A model generated the notes under the pieces. The model searched no databases. It worked only from the letters and a program-made list of their open reading frames with translations, and was not told the DNA's origin. The position numbers and the translations under genes were made by a program. A stretch of 64,000 nt of DNA from NCBI GenBank assembly GCA_034008185.1, contig CM067081.1, forward strand, positions 7,687,821 through 7,751,820. Direction: 5' to 3'. This stretch comes from Gorsachius magnificus. Taxonomy: Eukaryota > Chordata > Aves > Pelecaniformes > Ardeidae. Below, in pieces: positions 1 to 12,297 of the stretch; the stretch's first letter is position 1; every line of letters starts with the position of its first letter.

Positions 1-169
1 AAAGAAGGATGGCTTTGAACATTGGTAAGGTCAGTCTGCAAGAAAGAAATTTGCTATTGCTTCAGAGATAACTTTACTAACTTCTAAAGCATTCCGCTTT
101 CCCTTTTGTCTTCCCCTGCTTTCTGCAACTATAAAAACTACAAAAAAAACCCAAAACAAACCTCACAGT

Positions 170-332
170 ATCACAGAACGGCAGGGGTTGGAAGGGACCT
201 CGAGAGATCATCCAGTCCAGCTCTCCTGCTCAAGCAGGGTCACCCAGAGCAGGTTGCACAGGACATCATCCAGGCGGGGTTTGAATATCTTCAGAGAAGG
301 AGACTTCACAGCCCCCTGGGCAGCCTGTTCCT
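170..332 (-). mobile_element. CR1 LINE fragment, 3' end (5'-truncated)
   Basis: On the + strand this reads as the reverse complement of a CR1 3' region: a TCACAGAA start, then GGTTGGAAGGGACCTC, ATCATCCAGTCCA, a hairpin-like CTGCTCAAGCAGGGTCACCCAGAGCAGG, and TTTGAATATCTTCAGAGAAGGAGACTTCAC. It is the same subfamily as the copy at 48617 and differs in its 3' end from the copies near 10, 12, 16 and 21 kb. It stops after CAGCCTGTTCC, so only the last ~160 bp of the element remain. No coding capacity is left. Confidence 0.92.
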
Positions 333-2884
333 CATTAAGGAGAAAGGACCAAAATACTGTAGAATTCAGAACAAAGACAGGCAGACACAATGGTGAGACA
401 CAACAGTTGTATCCAAGAGAAGAGTCAGGCGATAACTTTCAAAAGCAATAAAGTTTGAGGTATCCAGGTCAAGACACGCAGAATTTTGATTTTCAAGAAA
501 ATCCAATGGACTGGTAGTAAATTTCCATCTAAATCATTGCCAGGTGCCTAGAAAGACTTTTATGACATAAAATATAAATTTGAATTTTTATGGCATTTTT
601 CAGCTGTGAAGAACTTTTTAGACATTACTAACCCTGCCAGATATACAATATAACATGGTACAAAACAAGTGCCTGATCACTTATGCATGGACTCTAGCTT
701 ATGTTTGCGGAGACTGAGAACCCAGTTGGCTTATTTAAAACATGAGTGCTCAGATCACTTAAAAATAAAAATTATGCTTATTCTTCCAATACGACTATAA
801 AAGGAGAACCCAAAATAACAATAGCCCCAACAGAGATTCATTGTCTCTACCCAGCAGAGTAATTATTGACCGATTTTAACATTTAAGTTCAAATGTGAAA
901 AATGCTTCCCTGTCCAAATAAGACAAAGGCAAATTTTGGGTCTAAAAGCAGTTCTACAGATAGTAGAAATCTGTGCATATGTCTCTTTGTTTCCTACAAT
1001 TTTGCTAGCTACCTGCAGTTCTGTTCACCAGGATCCACTCATTGCCTTGGCGTGGGCTAAGCCCTGTGGGACTTGAAAAACTAAGGAAGGCTGTGCTGAC
1101 AGGCTTGCTTGGCCCTTCGGAAATTGCAGGTGTAATGCCTTTGTTGGTTTATTTTTAAATAGGATAAATAGAGATGACGATAAGCTGTCCCTTCTTCATT
1201 TCGGGTAGGGTATGGCGCAAGGAGTGGTGGATTCATTCTCTCTGTGGGCTCAAAGGATGCAAGCCCAAGAGATTTTCCCATTCCATTAAACTCAGTGTAC
1301 CTGCACATAGTACAGTCTAATGGGATCCTCTCTTCCTGACCTGAGAGTAGTTTTACTTTGATGTGTTGCTATCAGATCAGTGAGGGGAAGGAGCTTCCCC
1401 TGGAACCATAAATTCCTTAGATCAGGAACTTGGCTATTGTAGAGAGGTGAAAAGGTGGAAATACTGATTTTGGTGATAGCCTCAGTAAAGCAAATATTCC
1501 CTTTTCATACAATAGCTTCATGTTTCTCTGTATTCTGTTTGTAACGACAGCTACTTTGCCTGCTTGCACTGTAACCAGGGCTTTGTTGAAGTACCTGAAA
1601 GTGCAGATTATTTTGCCACAATTACACTGTACTGAAAGGCTGTAGAAGGATTAAGACCCAAAGGTCCAAAGCTGCTTTTTCAGTAAGTGCCCTGTTTTAG
1701 AAATGTTGATCTTGATTCTTATGGGTGTCAAGCACATGCAAATTCACCTGACGCAAATGTGTTTTGCTGGCCTATTGAACACCCGGTCAAAACGTTCTAA
1801 ATCCCTCTTTTTATTAGTAAAAATTCACAGCTTTTAAACTGATAAAAATAGTAGATATTTGAGACTTGTAATAACTTTTCCAGCAGCAACAAAAATTGGT
1901 TTGATACAAAAAGAACATTATCTTCAGAGTTAATGGTCTGGGTTCATGAGAGTGACAACTGGAAGATTATTTTTCAAGTTTGTATGCACAGAACATTGGT
2001 ATTTTTATTTAAGAAGAGCCACTTTTCCACAAACACTGAAAAATTCAGTACTTATCTCTATACTTTCTTCACAGAAGAAGAAGCAGGAATGCTATTAAAG
2101 TTTATGAGGGTTTTTTATGTGTGTATATGTTGTGTTCAAAAAATGGTTAAGGGATGGCAGGGTTATAAAGTTAACCACGCAGATTTAGGAAATGCAAAAA
2201 TTAAGATGATCTAAGCAATTTTATTACAGGCCTTCTGTGGCCCTATATTGTAATGCAGTATTATAATATAACTCAAATACCTTTTTAATTACACAGTTAT
2301 TTTTGTTTTCACAGGCCCTCTGCTTCTTTCAGTCATGTGGAGTGGTGCTTCCTATGGCATTTTCCACTCATCATACGTCTCCATGCATTATTTAATGCAG
2401 TTCAAACTGTGCTCCATTTAAAGAATTGTTATTGTTTTCAATGATTTTCCTGTACTACTGAGCCCAATCACAGTATCCAAGTATCTCATAAACATTAATG
2501 AATTTATTTTCACAATTTCCCTGTGTCATTAGAAGTTTTGTCTGTTTAACAAAACAATTAAGGTCAAATGAGTCCATTTGTTTCTGTGTCCAGTTTGCAA
2601 TATCAAGAATGAAATTAATCTCATTCCAAATGCTTAAAAAAAAAGCTTAAAAAAAGCTGTCTTCTGTCCAAGTCAGAAAAAAAAGGAGAGAAAAAGTGCC
2701 TTCAGTGAGCAGTTCTTTGACAAATATACATGTAATATTGTGATGCTCCAGTTATTAGCAAGAGAACCTGGTTGACCTGCTTATATCAGAAGTTTAAGTT
2801 TTAGGTGGCCAATGTCAGCTGATACCAATTCCACCTCAGACTGATTTCTCGGAGTGCGTAGGATACCTTTGCATTTTTTCTGTA

Positions 2885-2957
2885 TGAAGCCCAACTCCCC
2901 CTGATTTCAGCTGAAGCTGCTGATGCTCAGCACTTCTGCAAAAAACTGGCCACCTGT
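2885..2957. repeat. Ancient amniote dispersed repeat relic
   Basis: The stretch with CCTGATTTCAGCTGAAGCTGCTGATGCTCAGCACTTCTGCAAAA resembles a motif that recurs in slowly evolving amniote genomes: conserved 'gatttcagtggaag...gctcagcacttctgaaaatcaggcc' wording from an old LINE/SINE family. The match is from memory and short. The exact family (CR1/L3-type or other) is not assigned. Confidence 0.5.
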
Positions 2958-5900
2958 GTCTACTGGAACCTTTCAGAGTGAGGAATATCTCAGTTCTACA
3001 CCTGTGGAAGGTTCAGGCTTGTGAAATGTGTAGTGTCGCATGAGATTTCTGTGGCAAAAGCAAGAATAGAAACAATTATCTACAATAGCATTTGCCTGGC
3101 TTAGCCTGTGAGCATCCTTTTGCTTCACATAGCCTTTGTCCAGAATTCTCCAGTTTCTGTAAGAAGTGATACTGGAATCCCACAAACACACAATTTCAGT
3201 GTCCTTCAGTACACATTTAATTCCCAAAGGACTATTCTGTTTGCACAGGGAATGTGATAGGGTTCATGAGGAAATCGTACTTCCTTTCCTGTTAAGCATT
3301 TTACCCTGCAGATTCATCTTTCTTTTAACCTATGAACTGAGTCTTAATTTAAGAAAAGCAGAGTCTAGTTTTCCTCCTAGATTTCATTTAGGCCTGGGAC
3401 TGCAGAAAAAACATCGGTATCAACGGAAACACCTATATTCAAGAAGTCCGGGAAATAAGACAGTGTGAGCAGTGAAAGTGTTGAATTTGAAAATGACTCT
3501 CCACAGCCTCAGATGGAAAGTCTACACAACCCAACATGGGGCAAGGCCACCATCTTCAGAGCCACAGGCCTCTGCCGCTTGGGTAATTGCTGGAGCGGCT
3601 ATTGCTATGCAAACTAACCCTGGAGGGAGAGGAGACAAATTCTTTCCCTAAAGGTTTCACAAGTATTTTCAGCACCAGAGCAGCACAGATACTGGAGTTT
3701 TCTGTCTTTTCTTTATCCCCACTTGCTCCACTCCTGTTTTGATGATTTTTCTATTCCTTCTCTTTCCTAGAGAAATCTCAAGTCAGCTTTCCTTGGATTT
3801 GCCATTACACATTATAGATCCCTTGGCTTATTTTAGAACTGACATGTAAAATTCCCTGTATTGAATTATGTATGTACCCAAGAGAGGAAAGCACTCAGGG
3901 TAATATTTTCATGTATCTTTTTCTTACCGGTAATGCTGTCTCAAGGAATTACTCTGCTCCTCCTTGACTTTTCATTCCTGCTCCTGTGTTGCCTCCTCCA
4001 CTAGAGCTGATGCACCTATTTGTGAGGCTGGGAGCTCCACAAGTGCACAGTTTAGGTTCAGACAAAGCTGTAAAAAAACTGTATCTTGATCAGTGATTGA
4101 TCAGTACAAGTAAAGGAGCAGGATGAAGGACCAGGGCTGCACAGGGGAGACAGATGCAGGAGATGGAGAACCACCCATGCTATCAGCAAAAACTATACCC
4201 AGAGACTGCATGAGATACTTGGGCATAAGATGAACTCATGAGCATCATGGGAAAGGCTGCAGCACTAGAGACTATGCCCGGAGGCCATCCCTCCCTAGAA
4301 CCCCCCTTCAGCAGGACCTTTCAGGAAAGCATAATTAACACTGGATTTAGCACAGTCTCGCTGCATCCCTTCAGTCTGTGGGTTCTCCACAGTGACCACC
4401 AGCAGGTGCTAGCATAGCCAGGCAGTGTCCCAAATTAGAACTATAAAACTGGGCAGGCTTAAGGGGTCAAAAAGCCCACAACTACATCTACTCAAGATCC
4501 ATGAAGGCTAAGAAACAGAGTTTGAGGACAATCTTGGTTATCCTCTGGAGTAACTCGGTAGGTTCTATCCTATTGACTGATGCTCAGAAGGGCATTGGGA
4601 AATAATGTAATGAAAATACATAGTTAAAGCTTCAAATCAGTACATAGATTCATGCAAAACTAAGCAATACAAATAACTTACATTTTTAATTTTTTATAGT
4701 TAAATAACTGTGAAGAAGTCACTAGCAGGAGTCCTATTTTTTGTATAAATTCAACTAAGTAGGGCACCCAGGTGTGAAGACTGGGGAGGGGGTTTCAGCT
4801 GCAAAACGCAAGTGGCTTGCTGTGCCATGTGCTGAGCAAAGCTGGACTAAATTAAAATCTGTATTTTTGGTGCAGAAAGCATACCAGGGGGCAAACCATT
4901 TGTTCTGTGATTTTTGGTTGTTTCTCTGTATCATGTTTCAGGCAATAATAATATAGTATTTATTTCTTACATTACATGATTATTTATTAATCTTTTGATA
5001 AAAAAAAACAGGGTGGGTTTTGCTGTGCTGCATTCCCACCGCAGGCTTATTGGCAGGGAAACTGAGACACGGAAACTGGCAGCATTTGCCAACTCTGTCT
5101 CTCCAAATGCTCAGTAGTAATCTCAGCACAGCCACCCCATGCCAGAAGCTGTTCTTCAGATCAGGCAAGGGGTGGCAAAGGAGAATTTGTGAGGCTCAGT
5201 GCTTCCACGTGGGGTGACCTCAGCAGCAGAATTGGAGGGATCAGGAAATGGGAGTGGGGACATGGTGCTTCTAGGCATGCGCAGGGGGTTGCAAGGGGAA
5301 AGGGGGCATGAAGGAGGGAGCTAACGAGGCATCAGGATGTCTGTAGTGGCTGTGGGAACAGGGATACATGAGAAAAAAAAATATTTTGAGGGGAAGAGTT
5401 GAAAACTATAAAAAGGAGTATGCAAGTGAAGTTATTGCAGGAGAAAGGGATGGAGGGGTGGCTACAGCCTGATGTTGATAAATTGTGTGTTTCCACCCAC
5501 GTCTTTGCTCCACTTAGATAAGAAATCAGTATTAGCTGGACAGGGTTTTTTTTAGATTACTGATTTTTATAGTCTGCAGCCACATTCACCCTTTAATACT
5601 AGCAAAGCCACCTGCTTAGAGTGTCTTTTTTTACACTGGTACTTCAAGTTAAAAATCTATTTTAAATTATTGGATAGCAAGTAGCAACCTCCAGAGGGCT
5701 AAACTGATGCTGTTAACAGGTCCAAAATGCGAGGCAGCATATGGAGCTGAATACCTCATGGTACAGATTTGCATGCAGGCGGTTTTAATTAGGATTTAGA
5801 ATTCCTTGAGGAATGCAGCATTCTGGGCTCGTCTCAATCTTGTCAATACATAGTGGTTTTGTTCATGCTAAAGCATGCAAAACCCAATAGGTTCCTACTC

Positions 5901-6799
5901 GCTTGTAACTTCGGGGGCTTATATGAGCTGCTAGACCCTTCCCCAGCTGCCAGCTTTGCAATGATCAGAACCTGTTTAGATGTACTTGCTACAAAAGATT
6001 GCCGTCTTTTTTTTTTTTCTTTTTATTTAATAATGTTGTACCAGGTCAATTCAAAGTAAAAATCGTTGGAAGTTTTATGACGTTGCATAGCTACATTATT
6101 TTGTCCTGCAACACTTCCCAGTGAGGCTCTGCTTCAACTCGATGGTTGTTCTGCCATCTCGTGAGCGAAGGGTGCAACTGCGCCCAGCCGTCCCAAGGAA
6201 GAGGCGCTGTGGCTGATGTCCACTTTGCCACTTCTTCATCGTGGAAAATAAAATTATTTAGGGTTTCAGAAAAACAGCTGAGGAGAATACTGTAAAAAAA
6301 AAATTTGGTCCACTGTACTGTACTTGCGTTTTTTTAAAAACTGAACTATGAAGAAAAAACTGTTGATTTCAGTAAACCGAGACAAGAAATCATATATTTG
6401 CTTTTTGGTTTTCCTCCTAAAAAAAATAGGAACTTCTTGCTGTAATGAATGGAAAAGCTATGCAAATTCTCAGTATTCAGTGATGATAGTGTTCCTTTTG
6501 TGAAAAAAAATTGGGTCTTACAGGAAACCTCTTGTTTTCTAAAAATCAGATAGCACTATAGAAAATACAGAAAGCACCGCTAGCTTACACTGATGCAGAA
6601 TAAAAGCCTCACCTTAAAAAGTCTGCTGTCTCCTGGAACATTTGTGGGGCAAAAAACTCCCACAAAATTAAAAATAAATTACAATTGAAGCAGCTAACCT
6701 ACAACCTTACTTTTAAATACCAATTATTATTATTATTACTATTAAAGTCAGTGTAGTTGCATTAGGCTTAGAAGAGCTGACTGGAGAAATCTCGTAAGT

Positions 6800-6985
6800 T
6801 CTACCACTGCTTAATTAATTGATTCTCTTTGTGACCTTGAGCAAGTTGTTGTACTTCTGTGCCTAATTTTACCCACCTTTAGATGATGCACATATTTTTT
6901 TTCAACAGGATGTTATCAGACTTGACTACCACTTGTAAGGCTCTTTGGGTTTCTTGGATGAAAGGTATCGCTGTGATATAGTGAC
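6800..6985 (-). repeat. Ancient MIR/CORE-SINE-like element
   Basis: The + strand reads CTACCACTGC...TTTGTGACCTTGAGCAAGTTGTTGTACTTCTGTGCCTAATTTTACCCACC, which parallels the MIR/CORE-SINE core (gtgaccttgggcaagt...ctgtgcctcagtttcccc). Downstream, CTTGTAAGGCTCTTTGGGTTTCTTGGATGAAAGGTATCGCTGTG parallels the tail 'gtgaagcgctttgagatccttggatgaaaggcgctat' associated with L3/CR1-type mobilisation. Orientation is uncertain because MIR-type cores are annotated either way; I assign it by comparison with the other relics in the window. Heavily diverged and fixed long ago. Confidence 0.6.
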
Positions 6986-7993
6986 AAGCTTGTTAGAAAT
7001 CTACTTGATAAGCAAAAGAGCAAGTCATTCACAATAAGTATAATTATTCAATGATTTAGGCTTCTTAATCTACTTCCACAGTCTTGGCAAGCAGATTGTG
7101 ATTTCTTCCATTTTATATAATGAGAAGAGTATTTTTTTCTCTTTTTACTCTATAGATTGATTGCAAATATTCAGAATTCAAGCTGTGTTGCTCATTTGCA
7201 ATCAGTTGGATGAGTAACATTATTTCTACTCATGATTGGATGAATGCCCAAGGACTTGTGTGTGCAAATTGTAAAGTTTGTTTTCTCAAGATACTCATCT
7301 GTATGACATTGAAATTTGCTGCCTTTGGAGAGCAGCGCCAGTAAAACTCAACACATTAAAGACCACTGAAAAAACTGAGCACAGAAGTGAGACAGGATGG
7401 CATTAACATTTTTTTAATGGGATTTTGCAGATTAAATTTCTGTCTAAATGGACCACGCCCATTATGGTTTTAGTTTTTGCCTGTTGCTTAAACTGTGAAC
7501 AAATCCATTGACTCATGCAGACGGGGGTGACGCTCGACCTGGTCAAAGGTAGCTCCCATGTGAAGGTTGCAGCAGATGACCAGCAGTGGGGTTAATCTGT
7601 GTGGGAGCTGCAAAGCAGCTCAAATCCTGGGTTGAAGGAAAAGGCAAGTGAGCAAGGGATGAGAAGCAGGTACCTAATTCCATACCTTGTCTATCCCCAG
7701 ATTGCCATGGGACAACTGGATCTGTAAGAGGTCATTGTCTTATGTGGGAAATTTTGTGCAGAAATTCCTTTCCCTGTGGTCTCTAAGTTATATGGGTTAT
7801 AGGAAGACCTGCAGCTTCTAAGGTGCAGAAGTCTGGCCCCTCCTGAAGAGGACTGTAAAACAGAAATAGTATTCAAGAGTTGAAATACTGATGTGTAAGA
7901 GCTACACCGAGTAGTATTGCTATTGCTATTGTTTCCTTTGACAAAATATATTGTGCTAGCCAGAGTATTTTTAACAGCCTCACTTTGAAGAGA

Positions 7994-8055
7994 GATTGGG
8001 AGCAGGATCCACTCAGGAATGTATGATTGGGAGCAGGATCTGCTCAGGAATGCAT
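7994..8055 (+). repeat. 31-bp tandem duplication
   Basis: GATTGGGAGCAGGATC starts at 7994 and again at 8025. The two 31-bp units differ at only a few positions (CCACTCAGGAATGTAT against TGCTCAGGAATGCAT). A simple two-copy minisatellite within the intron. Confidence 0.9.
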
Positions 8056-9816
8056 TCCTATCTCATAGTATGTTGTGGTACCTTTTTTCCAACATTAATA
8101 TCTATCAGCTGTACCTACTATAAAGCTTCAGCTGAGGGAAAAGCAACATCATTTTTTTGCCTCTGTGCCTCTTGCAAATGTCAGCGTGTCTTCTTGTAGG
8201 TCGAGATCCTCTTTAGATGATCGGCTGCTCTTATTTCACAGGATGATGTAGAGCCTCATGACTCTGTAACACACTTTGCTCCTTCCGTTTGTGGCCTTCC
8301 TATTGCAAGCAGAAGTAATGTGTGATATATTGGAGTGTGATCCAGCCAAAGAGCCATGTAGAGAAGAACAGGGACATGTGCTTTTGAATGGCAACTCCAA
8401 TAGGACCACATTCAGCAGCTTAAGACTCAGGTCAATTTGAGTTGATCTAAAATGAAATATTCCGTTTGCATTTTCTGCAAAGAAAAATAATGGTAGCTGC
8501 AAAAAAATACTGAGGCCTTTTGTAAAAAACAGTTTTCTTTGGCCCAAAATCAAATGACAAATTCCCAACTGTCTTAATTCACTGGCAATCTGTCAAAAAT
8601 GGGTTGTAAGAACATCCATATTTCCATGCCAATGCAGTAGTCTGGCTGCTGTAACTTGTATTGTAACTTCGCACTTTTTTTTAAAATTTAAGGCTTTTGA
8701 CCACTACCTTCTGCCAGATTCATATCTTCAGTCCTGTTTAGCTGACAACTCTTTGGCAAACAGAGTCTTAGAAATGCTCCTTTAGACAGTACGACACAAG
8801 GAGCAGTGGTGCTGTAATGATCTCACATTGTAGAGAGAATGATCTCTTATAAAAAGGCACGTTCATATTAAAAATTCACAGCAGCACACTCCACTCCCCC
8901 ATTATAGGTAATTACAGAGGATTTTAAATATCTGATGCTAGTTGGCAGCGTACAATACCCTGTCAGCAGCAGGCACTGATTTGTAATTTAATTATCATAA
9001 GATATCCACCTGTTCTTTTGTCAAATGAAGAGTAGCATTTCCGTGCAATCATGCTTTTCCCTCCAGAATTAACCCTTAGAGAAAGCTCTGGTTTCTAGGG
9101 AATGGGGTAATTTCAAGGACATTTGCAGGACCCCATCAGGACAGAGCAATGGAGAGGAACGAGGCATTTCTGCAGGAGAGTCTTAATTCTGGTTTGGTAT
9201 TTTCAGCCTTACCACTGGCTTTTTGCTGTGTCAAGCTGTTTTGGTTCACAGCTGAAAGCATTTCAGTGAAGAGATGCTGTGGGAGGAAAGATGTATGAAA
9301 ATCAATGAGTTGGGTGCTAAGAACATGAGGCAAACACATAACAGGATTGACCCAGAAATGCTCTGGGCTCGTACTTTGTGAAGAACGAGAAGGCTGGGCT
9401 TGGGGTGGGAGGGAGATAAAGGCAAATGGAAAAGTGGAAATCTGTTCTGTAAACTTTCCAGTTTATGGCACACGAACATGGATATTATTGAATTTGTCAC
9501 GGGAACGTGCAGTTATCGGATAAAATGATCGGTTTTAATTGTAAAGCATGGGTTTTCATGGAAGAGTCTATAAGTGGAGATTCGCACAAGTGTTCTGCTT
9601 TTTGGGAGCACAGGGCTCAGGGTGAACCAGTTTCCTCTGGGCCTTGGTTCTTGTTTATGCCACAGCTACACTGCAGTGCGATGGGTGAGGAAAGCACTTA
9701 ATGAGGGTCAAAGAGATGTTCTCTCTTTAATGCCACCTTACACTGCTTCTTGTGCTGTAAAGCTTCACAAATGTTCTGGACAGAATAGTCTCTCTCTCTA
9801 TATAGCAAAATATTTG

Positions 9817-10412
9817 TATCAGGAATAGTGTGGCCAGCAGGAGCAGGGAAGTGATTGTCCCCCTGTATTCCACGCTGCTGAGGCCACACCTCAAATACTG
9901 TGTTCAGTTTTGGGCCCCTCACTACGGGAAAGACATGGAGGGGCTGGAGCATGTCCAGAGAAGAACAGCAAAGCTGGTGAGGGGTCTGGAGCCCAAGGCT
10001 GATGGGGAGCAGCTGAGGGAACTGGGGGTGTTCAGCCTGGAGAAGAGGAGGCTGAGGGGAGACCTGATTGCCCTCTACAGCTGCCTGACAGGAGGGGGTA
10101 GTGAGGTGGGGGTCGGTCTCTTCTCCCAGGTAACGGGCGATAGGATGAGGGGAAATGGCCTTAAGTTGTGCCAGGGGAAATTTAAGATGGATGTTAGGAA
10201 AAATTTCTTCACTGAAAGGATTGTTAAGCACCGGAATGGGCTGCCCAGGGAAGTGGTCCCCATCCCTCGGGGGGATACTTAAAAACTGGGCGGACGAGGT
10301 GTTTAGGGACACGGTTTAATGGTGGACTTGGCAGTGCTATGTTAATGGTTGGATTTGATGATCGTAAAGGTCTTTTCCAAGCAAAACGATTCTACAATTC
10401 TATGTTTCTATG
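9817..10412 (+). mobile_element. CR1 LINE, 3' portion with ORF2 C-terminus and 3' UTR
   Basis: A 5'-truncated CR1 in the same orientation as DLG2. The body encodes the C-terminal part of ORF2. The 3' UTR reads TTAATGGTTGGATTTGATGATC...AAGGTCTTTTCCAA, then decayed ATTCTA/TTCTATG tail units up to about 10412. The truncation point falls after the reverse transcriptase domain, so nothing catalytic remains. It belongs to the 'gatcttaaaggtcttttccaacc' 3'-end subfamily shared with the copies at 12.4, 12.6, 16.0 and 21.3 kb. Confidence 0.97.
9818..10282 (+). pseudogene. CR1 ORF2 C-terminal remnant (no RT domain)
   Basis: An open frame of about 155 codons ending at TAA (10280-10282). It aligns by eye with residues after the RT domain of the copy at 62.3-64.0 kb: shared [44 protein letters not shown] and [11 protein letters not shown]. 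The usual Met-less junction with the rest of ORF2 is missing because the element is truncated, so no natural start codon is expected. Its stop follows a short frame-shifted end (RGDT) rather than the family-typical tail, and the following bases still resemble the lost coding end in another frame. The large antisense frame over the same bases is a shadow. Not a functional gene. Confidence 0.93.
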
Positions 10413-11347
10413 ACAAAGCTTCTTATGGCTTCTGACACTGTCTCTTTGGAAAGCTGTCACTGGACATTTTCATTTTGCCATTTCCTGGGGAGATGAGATG
10501 ACTCTGGTATTCTGTGGTAATTTCTCCTAATCACGTTTTAGCAAATGACTCACTTTAAAGAGGGTGTCTCTGAGTAGTCGTCTTTTTTGAAAGAGTACTC
10601 ACTGGATTAAAAAAATAATTGATTGCTTGGGGCTTAAATTATCTGTGTGCCAAGCCTCAAAAGTGACATTGGTTGGAGTACCATCTATTAGACAGATGGC
10701 TTCTTGCCCAAATAATACTTGTCTGGTGCCAGTCATTTTATATATTCATGAATTATGTTATCTGAAAAGTGAATATGTGAAGGGTTGCAGGCATATCCCA
10801 GAAAAGAAGAAGAGAATAAATTATGTCACATGCATATTCTGAAAATAATTGGCAACTGCTGAAACATTTCCATACATGAGACTGAAGGCAAGAATAAACT
10901 GGGATGATTGCTTTCAGAGGGATGAGTAAATGAAGTAAGACCCCAGAGCTGAGAGGTCAAAGCGAAATGCAGGAGCAGCAGAGGTCTGCTTTGCAATGTC
11001 CTTGTGAGCATACCTGAACCTAAGACTTCTTTTTCTTATATGCCTATCTAAATAAGTTTTGATTTTGCCTTTTCTTTAGTCTTTGATTTTGCTCGTTCCT
11101 ACATTTTTACATATACCTGTCAGCTGAAAAGGGCATTTGCAATGACGGTATCTGCCCCTCTCTTACTGCCAAAGACCTACGAACTCCCCTTCTGATTTAT
11201 ACTCCGCTCTCCTCCTCCTGCTCACTGTGGTAACGTCTTAACATCCCCCACCATTGTGTTATGGCATGTGAATTCCTATCCCCCACAGGACCCGTTCAGT
11301 AGTCTTCTCCCTCAAAACAGCAGTGTATATGTGCATCACGGATAAAA

Positions 11348-11510
11348 GGGGGGCTGCCGTGAAGAGAGGTCGGAGCTTCCCTGTGCCAAACACAGCCAGT
11401 TCCAGTCAGTTCCAGTCAGCTCCAGCTGGCTCCAATGGCCCCACCACAAGACACAGCTGGTCCCATTAGCCAAGTAGATGGTGCTTTTTTAAAAAGGACT
11501 CTAGCTCAAG
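11348..11510 (+). mobile_element. Decayed avian ERVL-type LTR fragment
   Basis: GGAGCTTCCCTGTGCC is followed by a run of CCAGTTCCAGTCAG-type units, then CAGCTGGCTCCAATGG, CCATTAGCCAAGTAGATGGTGC and a TATA-like TTTTTTAAAAAGGACT. The order of blocks matches the 5' third of the intact solo LTR at 47648-48588 (CTTCCCTGTG, CCAGCCGGCTCCAAGACGG, CCCATCAGTGATGGTGGTAGC, ATAACATGG). Heavily diverged, so probably an older relative of the same LTR group. The 3' part and a target duplication were not found. It ends about 625 bp before the DLG2 exon. Confidence 0.6.
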
Positions 11511-12107
11511 GACAGATCTGGTCATTTAATCTAATTTTTAGGGTTATATTCCTTGTTGTTACAAACTTTGTTTTGGATCTTGGACAAGCTGCTTACCTCC
11601 TGTTTCTTATCTTGCCTCTCCCTGGAGAGGGGAGTTATAACACCCTGCAGCCTAATTAGTGTTCAGGGTAAGGAGAAAATTTTACTGGAGAGTAATTTTC
11701 TGCCTAACTGTGGCTCTGTGGAAGTGCATGCGTGCTCTCCAACATCAGAGCACATGGAAAATGGCTCAAACAGTTTGTGGAGAAAGGCTATAAAAGTGCA
11801 ATTATTAATGTGGGGATGGGAAATGTGAGCTAAAGCTACAGTTCAGCAATCAACATGTCTTTTTTGGTTTTTTTTTAAATTATTAACCCTTACCAGTATA
11901 TGGTCTCAAATGTCTATTGACAGTGAACGTTTTGTGTGTCAGTGTGATAGATTACATTTTCTCTATTGGATGAATCATTAAAGAGTGAGGTATTCTCTCC
12001 AGAACAGATTAGGAAATCCGAGAGTTATATTGTCTAATGTCTGATACTTATCTGTTTTCCCGTATTTACATTAATACATGTGCATTGCCTCCTCAAAGCT
12101 TATCTGT

Positions 12108-12135
12108 TCTTCCTCACTATCTTTTTTTCCTCTAG
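12108..12135 (+). promoter_or_regulatory. DLG2: 3' splice acceptor of the DLG2 exon
   Basis: A pyrimidine-rich run (TCTTCCTCACTATCTTTTTTT then CCTCTAG) ends in AG at 12134-12135, immediately before the first codon (AAA, Lys) of the exon. This is a strong consensus acceptor. Confidence 0.93.
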
Positions 12136-12297
12136 AAATATCGTTATCAAGATGAGGATGCTCCGCACGATCATACTTTGCCTCGATTAACCCACGAAGT
12201 GAGAGGCCCAGAGCTTGTTCATGTGTCAGAGAAGAACTTGTCTCAAATAGAGAATGTCCATGGATATGTCTTACAGTCGCACATTTCTCCTTTGAAG
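12136..12297 (+). CDS. DLG2: DLG2 (PSD-93) internal coding exon, pre-PDZ1 region
   Basis: An exon of 162 bp (54 codons) with phase 0 at both ends. It encodes a segment starting [20 protein letters not shown] and ending [14 protein letters not shown], with [17 protein letters not shown] between. I recognise this as DLG2/PSD-93 rather than DLG1/SAP97, whose equivalent segment differs in the [15 protein letters not shown] and [11 protein letters not shown] positions. It is the N-terminal PEST/ubiquitination-type region (MAGUK_N_PEST) between the membrane-anchoring N-terminus and PDZ1. PSD-93 scaffolds NMDA receptors and potassium channels beneath the postsynaptic membrane; no catalytic residues are expected here. 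The exon has a polypyrimidine acceptor and an AAG|GTAGGA donor at 12298. The preceding exon should supply the start codon and, in the main isoforms, palmitoylated cysteines; it is not in this window. Too short and Met-less to appear as a long ORF, but the frame is fully open and conserved in meaning. Confidence 0.97.

Larger units (their letters stand above)
1..12135 (+). other. DLG2: DLG2 intron upstream of the 12.1 kb exon (partial)
   Basis: AT-rich sequence with no exon that I can recognise. The DLG2 exon that starts at 12136 has a 3' splice acceptor directly before it, so this stretch is read as the downstream part of the preceding intron. It holds a CR1 fragment near the left edge, a CR1 3' half near 10 kb, several ancient amniote repeat relics, a 31-bp tandem duplication and a decayed LTR fragment. 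I looked for the cysteine-rich alternative first exons known from mammalian DLG2 and did not see them here. Confidence 0.8.

Noticed and set aside
3668..3676. TTCAGCACC, a perfect left half of a REST/RE1 site, attractive in a neuronal gene
   Set aside because: The right half does not match at any usual spacing, and a 9-bp match is expected about once by chance in a window of this size.
5031..5095. GGGAAACTGAGACACGG, suggestive of a MIR core
   Set aside because: Only about 17 bases resemble the family and the flanks do not extend the match.
5284..5318. Four G-runs (5, 4, 5, 3) as a possible G-quadruplex
   Set aside because: One loop is too long and the last run short; it sits in a generally purine-rich stretch. 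Not strong enough to report.
9698..10312. Minus-strand frame of about 204 codons
   Set aside because: Antisense shadow of the CR1 ORF2 remnant at 9818-10282.
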